From contig CAZKKF010000006.1 in NCBI GenBank assembly GCA_964553285.1, forward strand, positions 1 through 39,939: 39,939 nucleotides of DNA, in the 5' to 3' direction. This DNA comes from CAZKKF01 sp964553285 (GTDB lineage: Bacteria; Patescibacteriota; Minisyncoccia; Phycocordibacterales; Zambryskibacteraceae). The position numbers and the translations under genes were made by a program. The notes beneath the pieces are model-generated. The model was not told the origin of the DNA and ran no database searches. It saw nothing but the letters and a program-made list of their open reading frames with translations. Shown in pieces: positions 10,473 to 17,588 of this stretch (the stretch's first letter is position 1; each line of letters begins with the position of its first letter).

Positions 10473-12164
10473 ATGGTAGAGAAAATTATCGCCGGTTTTC
10501 GCAGTCAGGCGGCCTCCGTTCACTCGGCCGCTTTTCTGCTTGGGGTGTTTGCTTTTCTCTCGCAAATCTTAGGCCTTTTGCGCGACAGACTGCTCGCTCT
10601 CTTCTTTGGGGCAAGCAGAGACTTGGACATCTACTACGCCGCCTTCCGCATACCGGATTTCCTGTTTGTTACCGTGGCTTCGCTGGTGGCCATGTCGGTC
10701 GTTATTCCTTTCCTTATCGCCGCCGAGGAAAAAGGGGAGAAGGAAGGGAGAAGATTTGTGGCGGACATCTTTTCCTTTTTTGCCGTTGCCATAATTGTTG
10801 CGGCGCTCTTTGCCTGCATCTTTATGCCGCAATTGTCGGAAGCGCTTTTCCCCGGATTTTCCGACATGGACAAAGCAAAGATGGTCTCTCTGTCGCGCAT
10901 CATACTTCTCTCGCCGATACTTCTGGGTCTGTCAAACCTGTGCGCAAGTATCGCTCAGGCGCACAGGCGGTTCCTCTCTTACGCCCTGGCGCCTCTGCTT
11001 TATAACGCGGGCATAATCGCCGGTATTTTGCTCTTTTACCCTTTGTGGGGGCTGAAGGGCATCGCTTTGGGTGTGGTGCTCGGCGCTTCAATGCATCTGC
11101 TTTCCCAACTGCCGTCTCTCAAGGGCATTCCTTCGGCGCGTATCTTTCCGGAAGTGTTCAAAGACCTGGGCGGAGTCTTTGGTCGCATAAAAAGCGTCAT
11201 GGCTCATTCCATACCGCGCACGGCGGCTCTTTCCGCTTCTTCCGTTTCGGTCATCGCACTGCTTAGCATGGGCTCCATGCTTTTGCCAGGCTCTATTGCG
11301 GTCTTTTCTTTGGCTTTCAATTTGCAGTCCGTGCCGCTGTCGATCGTTGGCGTGTCTTACTCCATGGCCGCGTTTCCTTTGCTTGCAGGTCTTGCCAAGA
11401 GGGGCGAATGGAATCTGTATGTGGCAAATATAATAGAAGCGGCAAAGCCGATTATCTTCTGGTCTTTGCCGGCATCAATCGGGCTCATAGTTTTGCGCGC
11501 CCATATCGTGAGAATAGTTTTCGGAGCCGGAGCCTTCTCCTGGTCTGATACCCGCCTCACCGCCGCCTGCCTCGCTCTCTTTGCCCTCTCCTTAATCTTC
11601 CAGGGGCTGTCTTTGCTTTTTATCCGCGCCCTTTATGCCGCCGGAGAAACACGCCGCGCTCTCTTCTCTTCGCTTGCGGGAGCGGCCACCACCGTAGCGG
11701 CGGCCTACGGTTTCCTTGTGCTCTCCGGCAATTCTCCCACTCTCTCTTATGTCATTGCCGATCTCTTGCGCATCGGAGACCTTGAAGGATTTTTGGTCAT
11801 AGCGCTGCCTCTGGGTTTTGCCGTAGGCTCTCTGGTGCAATGCGCCACTTTGCTTTTGTCTATGAAAGAAACGGGGCGGGTGGTGCGCGGAGTGATGAAG
11901 ACACTTGTGCATTCTCTTGGCGCAAGCCTGATACTTGGCGTCTCCGCATACGCCGCTCTTTCGGCCCTTACTCCGGTTTTTGGGCTCTCTACCGCCGGAG
12001 GGGTGCTTTTGGCTCTTGTGTCATCCGGCGCGGCGGGGCTTCTTGCCTGGGTTTTGACCCTTTTATTACTTCGCAATGCCGAGCTTGAGGACGTGGTGCG
12101 AACCCTCAAGGGCAGGTTTTGGAAAGATAGACCAGTCGTCTCCGATGCCGATCCTATGGTATAA
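10473..12164 (+). CDS. murJ: Lipid II flippase MurJ (MviN family)
   Basis: 563 residues, polytopic throughout with about 14 hydrophobic segments. The N-terminus (FLSQILGLLRDRLLALFFGA, then DIYYAAFRIPDFLF) is the classic MurJ/MviN signature. MurJ moves lipid II from the cytoplasmic to the outer face of the membrane for peptidoglycan synthesis. A C-terminal extension of about 50 residues ends in a short charged tail. The ATG at 10473 is 8 bp after the preceding stop; the Shine-Dalgarno match is poor, so translational coupling is likely. lepA follows after 12 bp. Confidence 0.9.
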   Translation: MVEKIIAGFRSQAASVHSAAFLLGVFAFLSQILGLLRDRLLALFFGASRDLDIYYAAFRIPDFLFVTVASLVAMSVVIPFLIAAEEKGEKEGRRFVADIFSFFAVAIIVAALFACIFMPQLSEALFPGFSDMDKAKMVSLSRIILLSPILLGLSNLCASIAQAHRRFLSYALAPLLYNAGIIAGILLFYPLWGLKGIALGVVLGASMHLLSQLPSLKGIPSARIFPEVFKDLGGVFGRIKSVMAHSIPRTAALSASSVSVIALLSMGSMLLPGSIAVFSLAFNLQSVPLSIVGVSYSMAAFPLLAGLAKRGEWNLYVANIIEAAKPIIFWSLPASIGLIVLRAHIVRIVFGAGAFSWSDTRLTAACLALFALSLIFQGLSLLFIRALYAAGETRRALFSSLAGAATTVAAAYGFLVLSGNSPTLSYVIADLLRIGDLEGFLVIALPLGFAVGSLVQCATLLLSMKETGRVVRGVMKTLVHSLGASLILGVSAYAALSALTPVFGLSTAGGVLLALVSSGAAGLLAWVLTLLLLRNAELEDVVRTLKGRFWKDRPVVSDADPMV

Positions 12165-12176
12165 CCTTGTGGAGGC

Positions 12177-13967
12177 ATGAAAAACATACGCAATTTTTCC
12201 ATTATCGCCCATATAGACCACGGCAAATCCACCCTGGCGGACAGGATGCTCGAGGTTACGGGCACCATAGAGCCGCGCAAAATGCGCGATCAGGTGCTTG
12301 ACTCAATGGAGCTTGAGAGGGAGCGGGGTATCACCATAAAGATGCAGCCGGTCCGCATGGCTTACCGCCCGAAGGGGGGCGGGGAGGAAGTCGTCATGAA
12401 CCTCATAGACACCCCCGGCCACATAGACTTTTCTTACGAAGTGTCCCGTGCTCTAAGAGCCGTGGAAGGCTCGGTCATACTGGTGGACTCCACCCAGGGC
12501 GTGCAGGCCCAGACCCTCTCCGTGCTTGCCATGGCCCGCGAAGCAGGCCTTGTGATAGTGCCCGCTTTATCCAAAGTAGACTCGCCGCTTTCAAGGGTTG
12601 AAGAAACGCGGGAGGAGCTGGTGAGGACTGTCGGGTGTACGCCCGAAGAAGTAATGCTCGTGTCGGGCCGCACCGGAGAGGGAGTGGTGGAACTTCTTGA
12701 AAGAATAATAGAGAAGGTGCCGAAACCTTTGCTGTCCGGAGAGCCTACGGCTTTCCGCAGCCTGGTCTTTGATTTTCAGTATTCAAACCACAAGGGCGTT
12801 ATCGTCTTTGTGCGGGTCGTGGGCGGGAGCATCAAAAAAGGCGACAAGGTGTCTTTTCGCGTATCGGGCAAGACCTTTCAGGCCCTTGAAGTGGGCGTGT
12901 TTGCTCCGGACGCAACGCCGAAAGAATCTCTCTCGGAGGGCGAGATAGGGTACATCGTTACGGGCATCAAAGAGCCGGGCATTGCCGCCGTGGGAGACAC
13001 TGTTTCTTCGCTAAACGACTCCCTGCTTCCTCTTGAGGGCTACATGAGCCCCAAACCTGTGGTCTGGGCTTCTGTTTATCCGGAGAGCCAGGATGATTTT
13101 GACGAACTCAAGCAGGCTCTGGGCAAACTGCGCCTCTCTGATTCGTCTTTTACCCACGAGGAAGAATCTTCCACCACCCTGGGGCGCGGTTTTCGTTGCG
13201 GCTTCCTCGGCATGCTTCATTTGGAAATTATCACGGAGCGCCTAAAGAGGGAGTTTTCTCTTTCCATGGTGGTTACCACTCCGTCAATTTCCTACGAAAT
13301 ACTGCTCAAAAACGGCGAAAAAAAAACCGTCTTTACCCCGTCCGCTTTTCCTGACGACCACGAGATAAGCAAAGTTTACGAACCGTGGGCCAGGGTGGTT
13401 ATCATTACTCCGGAGAGGTTTGTGCCGCCCGTGATGCAGGTTTTGTTTGAACACGAAGGCGTGCTCATGGACTCGAAGGCTCTTTCCGGCGAAAGATCCG
13501 AGATGCACGTGGATATGCCTTTGCGCGAGCTTATGCGCAACTTCTTTGATGTGCTAAAGAGTGTTTCTTCCGGATATGCATCTCTTTCCTACGAAATATT
13601 GCCGCCAAGAGAAGCGCCGGTGGTGAGGATGGATGTACTGGTGGCCGATGAGCCGGTGCCCGCTTTTGCAAGAGTCGTGCCGGAGAGGGCTATTGATGAG
13701 GAAGCCGAAAAGGTGGTGGAGAGGCTCTCGGCCGTCTTGCCGAGACAGCTTTTCGTGACCAAGATACAGGCCAAGGCCAGGGGGCGAATAATCGCTTCTC
13801 ACACCATTGCCGCTTTGCGCAAAGACGTAACGGGGTACCTTTATGGCGGCGACATAAGCCGCAAGAAAAAGCTATGGGAGAAGCAGAAAAAAGGCAAGGC
13901 CAAGATGAAAGAGAGAGGAGAAGTTAATATCCCTCACGATGTTTTCCTCAAGATGATGAGGCACTAG
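12177..13967 (+). CDS. lepA: Elongation factor 4 (LepA), translational GTPase
   Basis: 596 residues, the usual LepA length. The G domain begins at residue 2 with IRNFSIIAHIDHGKSTLADR (G1), followed by the RERGITIK switch I, DTPGHIDF (G3) and SKVD, where NKxD is more usual (G4). The EF4-specific C-terminal domain is present, including GFRCGFLGMLHLEI and the basic tail with KAKGRII-like and GDISRKKKLWEKQKKGK segments. LepA acts on the ribosome in elongation and biogenesis. GGAGG lies 2 bp before the ATG, closer than usual. It is the third gene of the operon and ends 18 bp from the stop of a convergent small gene. Confidence 0.95.
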   Translation: MKNIRNFSIIAHIDHGKSTLADRMLEVTGTIEPRKMRDQVLDSMELERERGITIKMQPVRMAYRPKGGGEEVVMNLIDTPGHIDFSYEVSRALRAVEGSVILVDSTQGVQAQTLSVLAMAREAGLVIVPALSKVDSPLSRVEETREELVRTVGCTPEEVMLVSGRTGEGVVELLERIIEKVPKPLLSGEPTAFRSLVFDFQYSNHKGVIVFVRVVGGSIKKGDKVSFRVSGKTFQALEVGVFAPDATPKESLSEGEIGYIVTGIKEPGIAAVGDTVSSLNDSLLPLEGYMSPKPVVWASVYPESQDDFDELKQALGKLRLSDSSFTHEEESSTTLGRGFRCGFLGMLHLEIITERLKREFSLSMVVTTPSISYEILLKNGEKKTVFTPSAFPDDHEISKVYEPWARVVIITPERFVPPVMQVLFEHEGVLMDSKALSGERSEMHVDMPLRELMRNFFDVLKSVSSGYASLSYEILPPREAPVVRMDVLVADEPVPAFARVVPERAIDEEAEKVVERLSAVLPRQLFVTKIQAKARGRIIASHTIAALRKDVTGYLYGGDISRKKKLWEKQKKGKAKMKERGEVNIPHDVFLKMMRH

Positions 13968-13985
13968 GCGTTACCGATGGGTCTT

Positions 13986-14093
13986 CTAGTAGAAGAAGGG
14001 GGAATACATGAACACCATTGATACGATGATGAGGATGCATACAACCCAGGCAAAGACCTTTATGAATTTTTGGGACTTTTTGTGGAATAACAT
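13986..14093 (-). CDS. Putative 35-residue single-span membrane peptide
   Basis: A short frame on the minus strand, ATG at 14093-14091, stop TAG. The translation starts MLFHKKSQKFIKVFAW and continues with one hydrophobic segment of about 18 residues (VVCILIIVSMVFMY) before SPFFY. A basic N-terminus followed by one membrane span is a plausible small-protein design, and similar tiny peptides occur, from memory, in CPR genomes. It fills most of the 154-bp space between lepA and the FtsB-like gene, starts 28 bp from the divergent FtsB-like ATG and converges on lepA. No clear Shine-Dalgarno is seen. No function is assigned; a non-coding gap is the alternative. Confidence 0.45.
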   Translation of the reverse strand: MLFHKKSQKFIKVFAWVVCILIIVSMVFMYSPFFY

Positions 14094-14109
14094 ATAATTT
14101 TGAATCAGG

Positions 14110-14115
14110 TAGAAT
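14110..14115 (+). promoter_or_regulatory. -10 box placing a leaderless start for the FtsB-like gene
   Basis: TAGAAT ends 6 bp before the ATG at 14122, so transcription would begin at or beside the start codon. No convincing -35 at 17 bp. Confidence 0.4.
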
Positions 14116-14121
14116 ACTACA

Positions 14122-14502
14122 ATGACTCCTTATAGCTTGCAACGCAAAAAACGTGGTGTGGGCAAGAGAATAGGGTCCCCGTTGGGGCTCATACTTTTGT
14201 TTGTATTGGCCGTGCTTCTTGTGAGGGGAGCCGCCATAATTGCTTTTAAGGCGCGGGATGCCTACTTTTTGGCTGAAAGATCTGTAGCAGAAAGGGACAG
14301 ACTGCTTGAGAGAAGGGAAGAGCTTAAGAAGCGGGTGGAGCGCTTGGATACTGATCTCGGCGTAGAGTCTGAATTGCGTGCGCGATTTGGCGTGGCACTG
14401 CCGGAAGAGGAGATGGTACTTATTATAGACAGCAAAGCATCCACCTCCGCCCAAAGAGCAATTACCCCAACCCCCTGGTGGAAACGCCTCTGGCCGTTCT
14501 AG
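14122..14502 (+). CDS. Septum formation initiator-like protein (FtsB/DivIC family)
   Basis: 126 residues. A basic N-terminal stretch (to about residue 20) is followed by one membrane span (LILLFVLAVLLVRGAAIIAF), then a charged coiled coil of about 50 residues (AERSVAERDRLLERREELKK onward) and a short C-terminal region containing ELRARFGVALPEEEMV. This order and size match FtsB/DivIC, a bitopic component of the division complex that pairs with FtsL and FtsQ. The identification rests on architecture plus the RxRFGxxxPxEE-like motif, not strong sequence identity. Monocistronic: it has its own -10 and a strong terminator right after the stop. Confidence 0.7.
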   Translation: MTPYSLQRKKRGVGKRIGSPLGLILLFVLAVLLVRGAAIIAFKARDAYFLAERSVAERDRLLERREELKKRVERLDTDLGVESELRARFGVALPEEEMVLIIDSKASTSAQRAITPTPWWKRLWPF

Positions 14503-14520
14503 CGTTCCAAATCCCCAATT

Positions 14521-14569
14521 ACGCCAAGGTGACACCTCGGTAAAAATTGCCGAGGTGTCACCTTGGTGT
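14521..14569. terminator. Terminator hairpin shared by the FtsB-like gene and a convergent small gene
   Basis: A 17-bp perfect stem (ccaaggtgacacctcgg and complement), extendable to 20 bp with one wobble, and a 9-nt loop. The T-tract on the plus side is weak (tttgtaaataatt). The stop codon of the minus-strand gene (14558-14560) lies inside the right arm. It marks the boundary between core genes and the accessory island. Confidence 0.7.
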
Positions 14570-14806
14570 TTGTAAATAATTCCACGCGTCGGTGACCGTC
14601 TCGATGGCGTTGCTCAGATTCATCGGATCGCCGTCATCGAACATGGCGATGACTTCCTGCATGCCATCATTGCTCTCCTCTTGATAAATCGCCGCCTTCA
14701 CGTCATCAAGGGTAAAGTCGATTCCCGTCGCTTCAATAATCTCGGTGATCTCATTCTCGATTTCCTTTCGTCGTTCAATGATTTGTTGTTTTGATTCGGT
14801 ATTCAT
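14558..14806 (-). CDS. Small acidic protein of unknown function downstream of the DGR target gene
   Basis: 82 residues, rich in E and D, predicted mostly helical (MNTESKQQIIERRKEIENEI at the start). I do not recognise a family. The last residues (DAWNYLQTPR) are encoded within the terminator hairpin, so the natural C-terminus may have been replaced when the island joined this site. It lies 116 bp after the variable protein, same strand, separated by a hairpin that may act in retrohoming. It could be an extra island gene or a partner of the target protein; nothing in the sequence decides this. No Shine-Dalgarno is evident before the ATG. Confidence 0.6.
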   Translation of the reverse strand: MNTESKQQIIERRKEIENEITEIIEATGIDFTLDDVKAAIYQEESNDGMQEVIAMFDDGDPMNLSNAIETVTDAWNYLQTPR

Positions 14807-14827
14807 ATATTTAAAAAATTGGCGCGA

Positions 14828-14845
14828 GCTTGGCTATCGCCAAGC
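14828..14845 (-). other. Hairpin with GATA tetraloop downstream of the variable repeat
   Basis: On the coding strand of the target gene, GCTTGGC, GATA, GCCAAGC: a 7-bp perfect stem with a 4-nt loop, 90 nt past the end of the variable repeat. Studied phage DGRs have DNA hairpins with stems of about 7-10 bp and GRNA loops close after the variable repeat that promote target recognition; GATA fits GRNA. The distance is longer than in those cases. It could instead be a weak terminator (T6 follows 9 nt later). A second small palindrome, gatcc-aaa-ggatc, is at 14863-14875. Confidence 0.45.
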
Positions 14846-14922
14846 AAAGACAAAACATCCAAGATCCAAAGGATCAAAGATACAAAGCAGAAGAATAAAG
14901 CAGAGAAAAAGAACAAAAGGGA

Positions 14923-16764
14923 CTAAACCTCAACCTTGCGGAGACGGAAAACGAACCCGTGGCCCGGATACCACCCGCCGTCGGGCTTCGCCCAATAGCC
15001 GTCGAGCCACAAACCGCCGTCGTCGCGCTCGAGGCCGAAGACGCGCGGGTTGCCGTCGGAGTCAGTAATTTGCTTCATACCGATACGCACCGACTCTCCT
15101 AAAGGTTGGTCTTTGTACTGCAAACGGTAGTTGGGCCCAGTATCAGGCGGACAAAGTTCCAGTCCGAGAGCTTGTGCTCGCTCATATATCTGATCAGTGG
15201 TAGCACTTGTTTTGAAACCAAGGTCTGCGACGGTAAGTCGGACAAGTTTCGTTTCTTCACGACTTGATCCCACCACAAAGTCAGGATTATCCATCATTGA
15301 TTTTGCATGAAAATCGATGTTGATTCCTGATGCTTCCATTTCTGAAATGAACTGTTCTTTGGGCTTGCCTCCAATTTCCACCATCTCTCTCCTGATTTTC
15401 TTTTCAGGAAATGACGTATATACATGCTCCAGTGTCTCGGGTAGTTTTTGGAAAATTCCCGGCTCAAGCTGCCCGACATATGCTTTTGTGTTTTCAGTTA
15501 TCTCGCTTGGAACATGGGCGATCTGGTCTTTGGTACATTCAAAAATAACAAGCATGTCTTCTTCAACATTTCTATCTTTGCGAAGCTCGGCGATGCGGGG
15601 GTCTTTTTGATAACCGAAACCTTTAATGGATGAGTTTATTTCGTAGAGGAAGACAAGGTCGTCTTTGGTGAAAGGCTCTTCTTTTTCCTTCTTGTGCTCA
15701 AGTGAGGTTAATACACGCATATCCTCACTTTTCTTGCGATAGGCGTCTGCCTCGCTTCCAAACTCACTTAATTTTCCATCCAAGACTTCCTGCATCAGAG
15801 GCTCTACTCCTTGGTGTGGCAATACCCCACGTACTTCGCCAATCTTGTTGTCTCCATCCATGCGAATTGCAAGACGTGGCTGGGTCGGTTCACCTGATGC
15901 ATCATTGGTGTAGTAGACGTAGAAGTCACCCTGTTCGATTTGTGTCTCGGCAGTAGATTTTCCAGCGGTACACCATCCAGTTCCCTTGCCTTCAAGTGAT
16001 TCAAAAAGTTTTTGTGCCGCACCACTATCACCTTGTTCGTATTTTACCCACTGTCCGCGAATTTCCTCACGACCTTCCATAGAGGCGGCAAGAGATTTTG
16101 AAATGAGCTCCGCATACAATGTTGGAAATTTCTTAGAAAACGCTTCCTTGATCTCTGGTTCCTTGAGGTGTTTGTTATCCTCTTTTACTTTGAGATAAAT
16201 GTCGGCGATTTGTGCGAGCGGCTCTCGATAGATATCGGGATATGGCGCAACTGTCGTACTGGTTCTTTTTTTGAACTCTCCGCGCTCTTTGTCGAATTGT
16301 GAGAGCTTGGTAATCTGGTTCCATGCATAATACTTAAACCACACAGGATATACGGCATCATCTGAGGTGAGGTAGTCTATCCACGCATCAAGCGAATGTT
16401 TCTGATCTTCGATAGCAACATCCATCATCTGTTCGCGGATGTATGCGGGAATTTCTTCGACCGCCTGACCACGTTCTCGCGCAATACGCTGCTGAAGTTC
16501 GAAATACGATTCAGGAAAATTCTCCTTCTTGATAAGAAGCGCATCATATACCTTGTCTTTAACCATCTCGAGATTACGTTCCCGTACTCTTTCGTCTGGA
16601 TTAAGAAAAATATTCTCTAACCTGTCCATGTATGCATCAATACGTTCGACAGGATCGTTAGGCACCTTTTCCCCTTCGAGACGCTCTTGTTTTTTTACTG
16701 CGTCCTGTACCTCTTCAGAGGTCTGAAGCTCAGGGTTCTTGATGTGGAGGGGATGCTTTTCCAT
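14923..16764 (-). CDS. DGR target (variable) protein, soluble, with WCTAG domain and C-terminal variable region
   Basis: 613 residues, no signal peptide or membrane span, so probably cytoplasmic. Residues 1-230 are charged and helical. A central domain (about 240-330) contains GTGWCTAG (261-268), a GDFYVYYTND strand, PRLAIRM (296-302) and EVRG (310-313). From memory this resembles a family of large uncharacterised CPR proteins and loosely recalls PcfJ-type domains, which I do not claim. The C-terminus (about 500-613) has the W/G-rich composition of a C-type-lectin-like fold used by DGR targets; residues 567-610 are the variable repeat, with adenine-driven changes at 12 codons (574, 577, 583, 588-590, 596, 597, 599, 601-603) and two silent ones. 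The gene appears leaderless: TAAAAT ends 6 bp before the ATG. The ligand is unknown. Confidence 0.88.
   Translation of the reverse strand: MEKHPLHIKNPELQTSEEVQDAVKKQERLEGEKVPNDPVERIDAYMDRLENIFLNPDERVRERNLEMVKDKVYDALLIKKENFPESYFELQQRIARERGQAVEEIPAYIREQMMDVAIEDQKHSLDAWIDYLTSDDAVYPVWFKYYAWNQITKLSQFDKERGEFKKRTSTTVAPYPDIYREPLAQIADIYLKVKEDNKHLKEPEIKEAFSKKFPTLYAELISKSLAASMEGREEIRGQWVKYEQGDSGAAQKLFESLEGKGTGWCTAGKSTAETQIEQGDFYVYYTNDASGEPTQPRLAIRMDGDNKIGEVRGVLPHQGVEPLMQEVLDGKLSEFGSEADAYRKKSEDMRVLTSLEHKKEKEEPFTKDDLVFLYEINSSIKGFGYQKDPRIAELRKDRNVEEDMLVIFECTKDQIAHVPSEITENTKAYVGQLEPGIFQKLPETLEHVYTSFPEKKIRREMVEIGGKPKEQFISEMEASGINIDFHAKSMMDNPDFVVGSSREETKLVRLTVADLGFKTSATTDQIYERAQALGLELCPPDTGPNYRLQYKDQPLGESVRIGMKQITDSDGNPRVFGLERDDGGLWLDGYWAKPDGGWYPGHGFVFRLRKVEV
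14936..15066 (-). repeat. DGR variable repeat (VR)
   Basis: 131 nt on the minus strand, aligned without gaps to the template repeat at 17038-17168 (plus). There are 18 mismatches, and 17 lie where the template has A: 12 to G, 3 to C, 2 to T. The only other change is the third base of template codon AAG (17070), G to C. Of 34 template adenines half are changed; of 97 other positions only one is. The invariant 3' block (ttcgttttccgtctccg) is where an initiation-of-mutagenic-homology site would be. It ends four codons before the stop. Confidence 0.95.
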
Positions 16765-16770
16765 ATCGGC

Positions 16771-16793
16771 ATTTTAGCAGGAAACGGCCGTTT
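16771..16793 (-). promoter_or_regulatory. Promoter and palindrome upstream of the DGR target gene
   Basis: On the minus strand TAAAAT (16776-16771) ends 6 bp before the ATG at 16764, implying a leaderless mRNA. The would-be spacer holds a perfect 12-bp palindrome, aaacggccgttt (16782-16793), a candidate operator. The -35 is weak. Confidence 0.5.
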
Positions 16794-17037
16794 TTGGTAT
16801 ATTGATGAGAGATCGGTTGCATTGAACGGTTACGGCTTTTCAAGACCGATTCGACTCATATGAATTGAGAGTCTGCCTGGTCAAGGCTTGGCAGAGAGGA
16901 TGCATGTGTCAGTCCATAAAAAAGAAAATACTTGGTGCGGGGCGCTTTGTGAGTCTTGCTCACGAATAAAATACAGTCTAGTATCTTCCGATATTTTCGG
17001 ATTAGATGGACAGTGGCGCTGATGGCGCCTCGCACAA

Positions 17038-17168
17038 ACTGACTCCGACGGCAACCCGAACGTCTTCAAGCTCGAACGCGACGACGACGGTTTGTGGCTC
17101 AACGACAATTGGGCGAAGCCCGACAACGAGTGGAATCCGGACAACGAGTTCGTTTTCCGTCTCCGAAA
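17038..17168 (+). repeat. DGR template repeat (TR) within a 436-bp non-coding stretch
   Basis: Non-coding donor copy of the variable repeat, on the same strand as the reverse transcriptase. It is rich in AAC/AAT and GAC codon equivalents, typical of templates whose adenines are to be randomised. The matching frame has a stop just upstream, no start and no stop after the homologous part, so it is not a gene. The leader (16765-17037) contains small hairpins: tctgcc/ggcaga (about 16871-16894), gtgag/ctcac (16950-16964) and ggcgc/gcgcc (17015-17029). A candidate promoter for the template RNA is TTGCTC (16956-16961), 17 bp, TAGTAT (16979-16984), of low certainty. An intrinsic terminator follows 15 nt downstream. 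Confidence 0.95.
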
Positions 17169-17182
17169 CTGCTTTCTTTTTT

Positions 17183-17223
17183 CCGCAACCCGCAATAGTT
17201 TTATTGGTTGCGGTTTTTCTTTT
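17183..17223 (+). terminator. Intrinsic terminator directly after the template repeat
   Basis: Stem ccgcaac/gttgcgg with an inner stem caata/tattg and loop gttt, followed by tttttctttt on the plus strand. No T-tract exists in the minus direction. It would release the template RNA as a short separate transcript and also overlaps the stop codon of the minus-strand avd gene. Confidence 0.8.
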
Positions 17224-17515
17224 CGGGATTAGAAAGATTCTTCTTCCAGCCTCCGAACATCTTGCCTGCTTCTTCGAGCTTTAGGGCGACATCCTCGCAT
17301 TGCTTGTTTCCGATGAGTTTTCCTTCCCACGCCACCGAGACTAGGAATTTCAGGGTGTCCAGTACGAGGATGCATTCCGCGACCTTTTCCAATTTCTTCT
17401 CCTTTTCGGTAAAATAGGCGATGTATGAAAGCTCAAGCAGATCCAAGAAGGTATTCTCGATTCGAGCGCCGATCGTATATCTCGCACCTTTAGATATATG
17501 AGGAACGAGATTCAT
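17201..17515 (-). CDS. avd: DGR accessory variability determinant (Avd), four-helix-bundle protein
   Basis: 104 residues from the ATG at 17515. The sequence contains the features of Avd/23S-IVS-like bundles: PHISKGARYTIGARIENTF near the start, TLKFLVSVAWE in the middle and a terminal MFGGWKKNL. Avd forms a pentameric barrel that binds the DGR reverse transcriptase and template RNA and is needed for mutagenic cDNA synthesis. The reading frame continues upstream without stop to 17599, and the residues just before the ATG (EGYLIW) look like part of the family's N-terminus, so the true start may be a non-ATG codon further up, overlapping the divergent leader of the RT gene. The gene runs opposite to the template and RT, which is uncommon. 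Confidence 0.88.
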   Translation of the reverse strand: MNLVPHISKGARYTIGARIENTFLDLLELSYIAYFTEKEKKLEKVAECILVLDTLKFLVSVAWEGKLIGNKQCEDVALKLEEAGKMFGGWKKNLSNPEKKNRNQ

Positions 17516-17563
17516 CCAGATCAGATATCCCTCTTTGACTCGATTGAGAATCGAGGCGGAATC

Positions 17564-17584
17564 GAGAGAGAGAGAGAGAGAGAG
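17564..17584 (+). repeat. (GA)n microsatellite in the RT leader
   Basis: An uninterrupted 21-nt GA tract ends 4 bp before the RT ATG at 17589, so it doubles as the Shine-Dalgarno region. Tracts like this can slip in replication and shift spacing or strength of the ribosome site. Confidence 0.85.
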
Positions 17585-17588
17585 CGGA

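Noticed and set aside
17038..17232. Template repeat as a decayed copy of the target gene
   Set aside because: Decay would not confine 17 of 18 differences to template A, and avd and RT are adjacent.
17006..17284. Open frame across the template repeat (Thr/Ser-rich translation)
   Set aside because: Different frame from the VR-homologous one and low complexity; the sequence is the DGR template and its terminator.
17535..17588. TTG start for the RT
   Set aside because: Adds a peptide translated from the GA tract; the ATG at 17589 has the GA-rich ribosome site and fits the family N-terminus.
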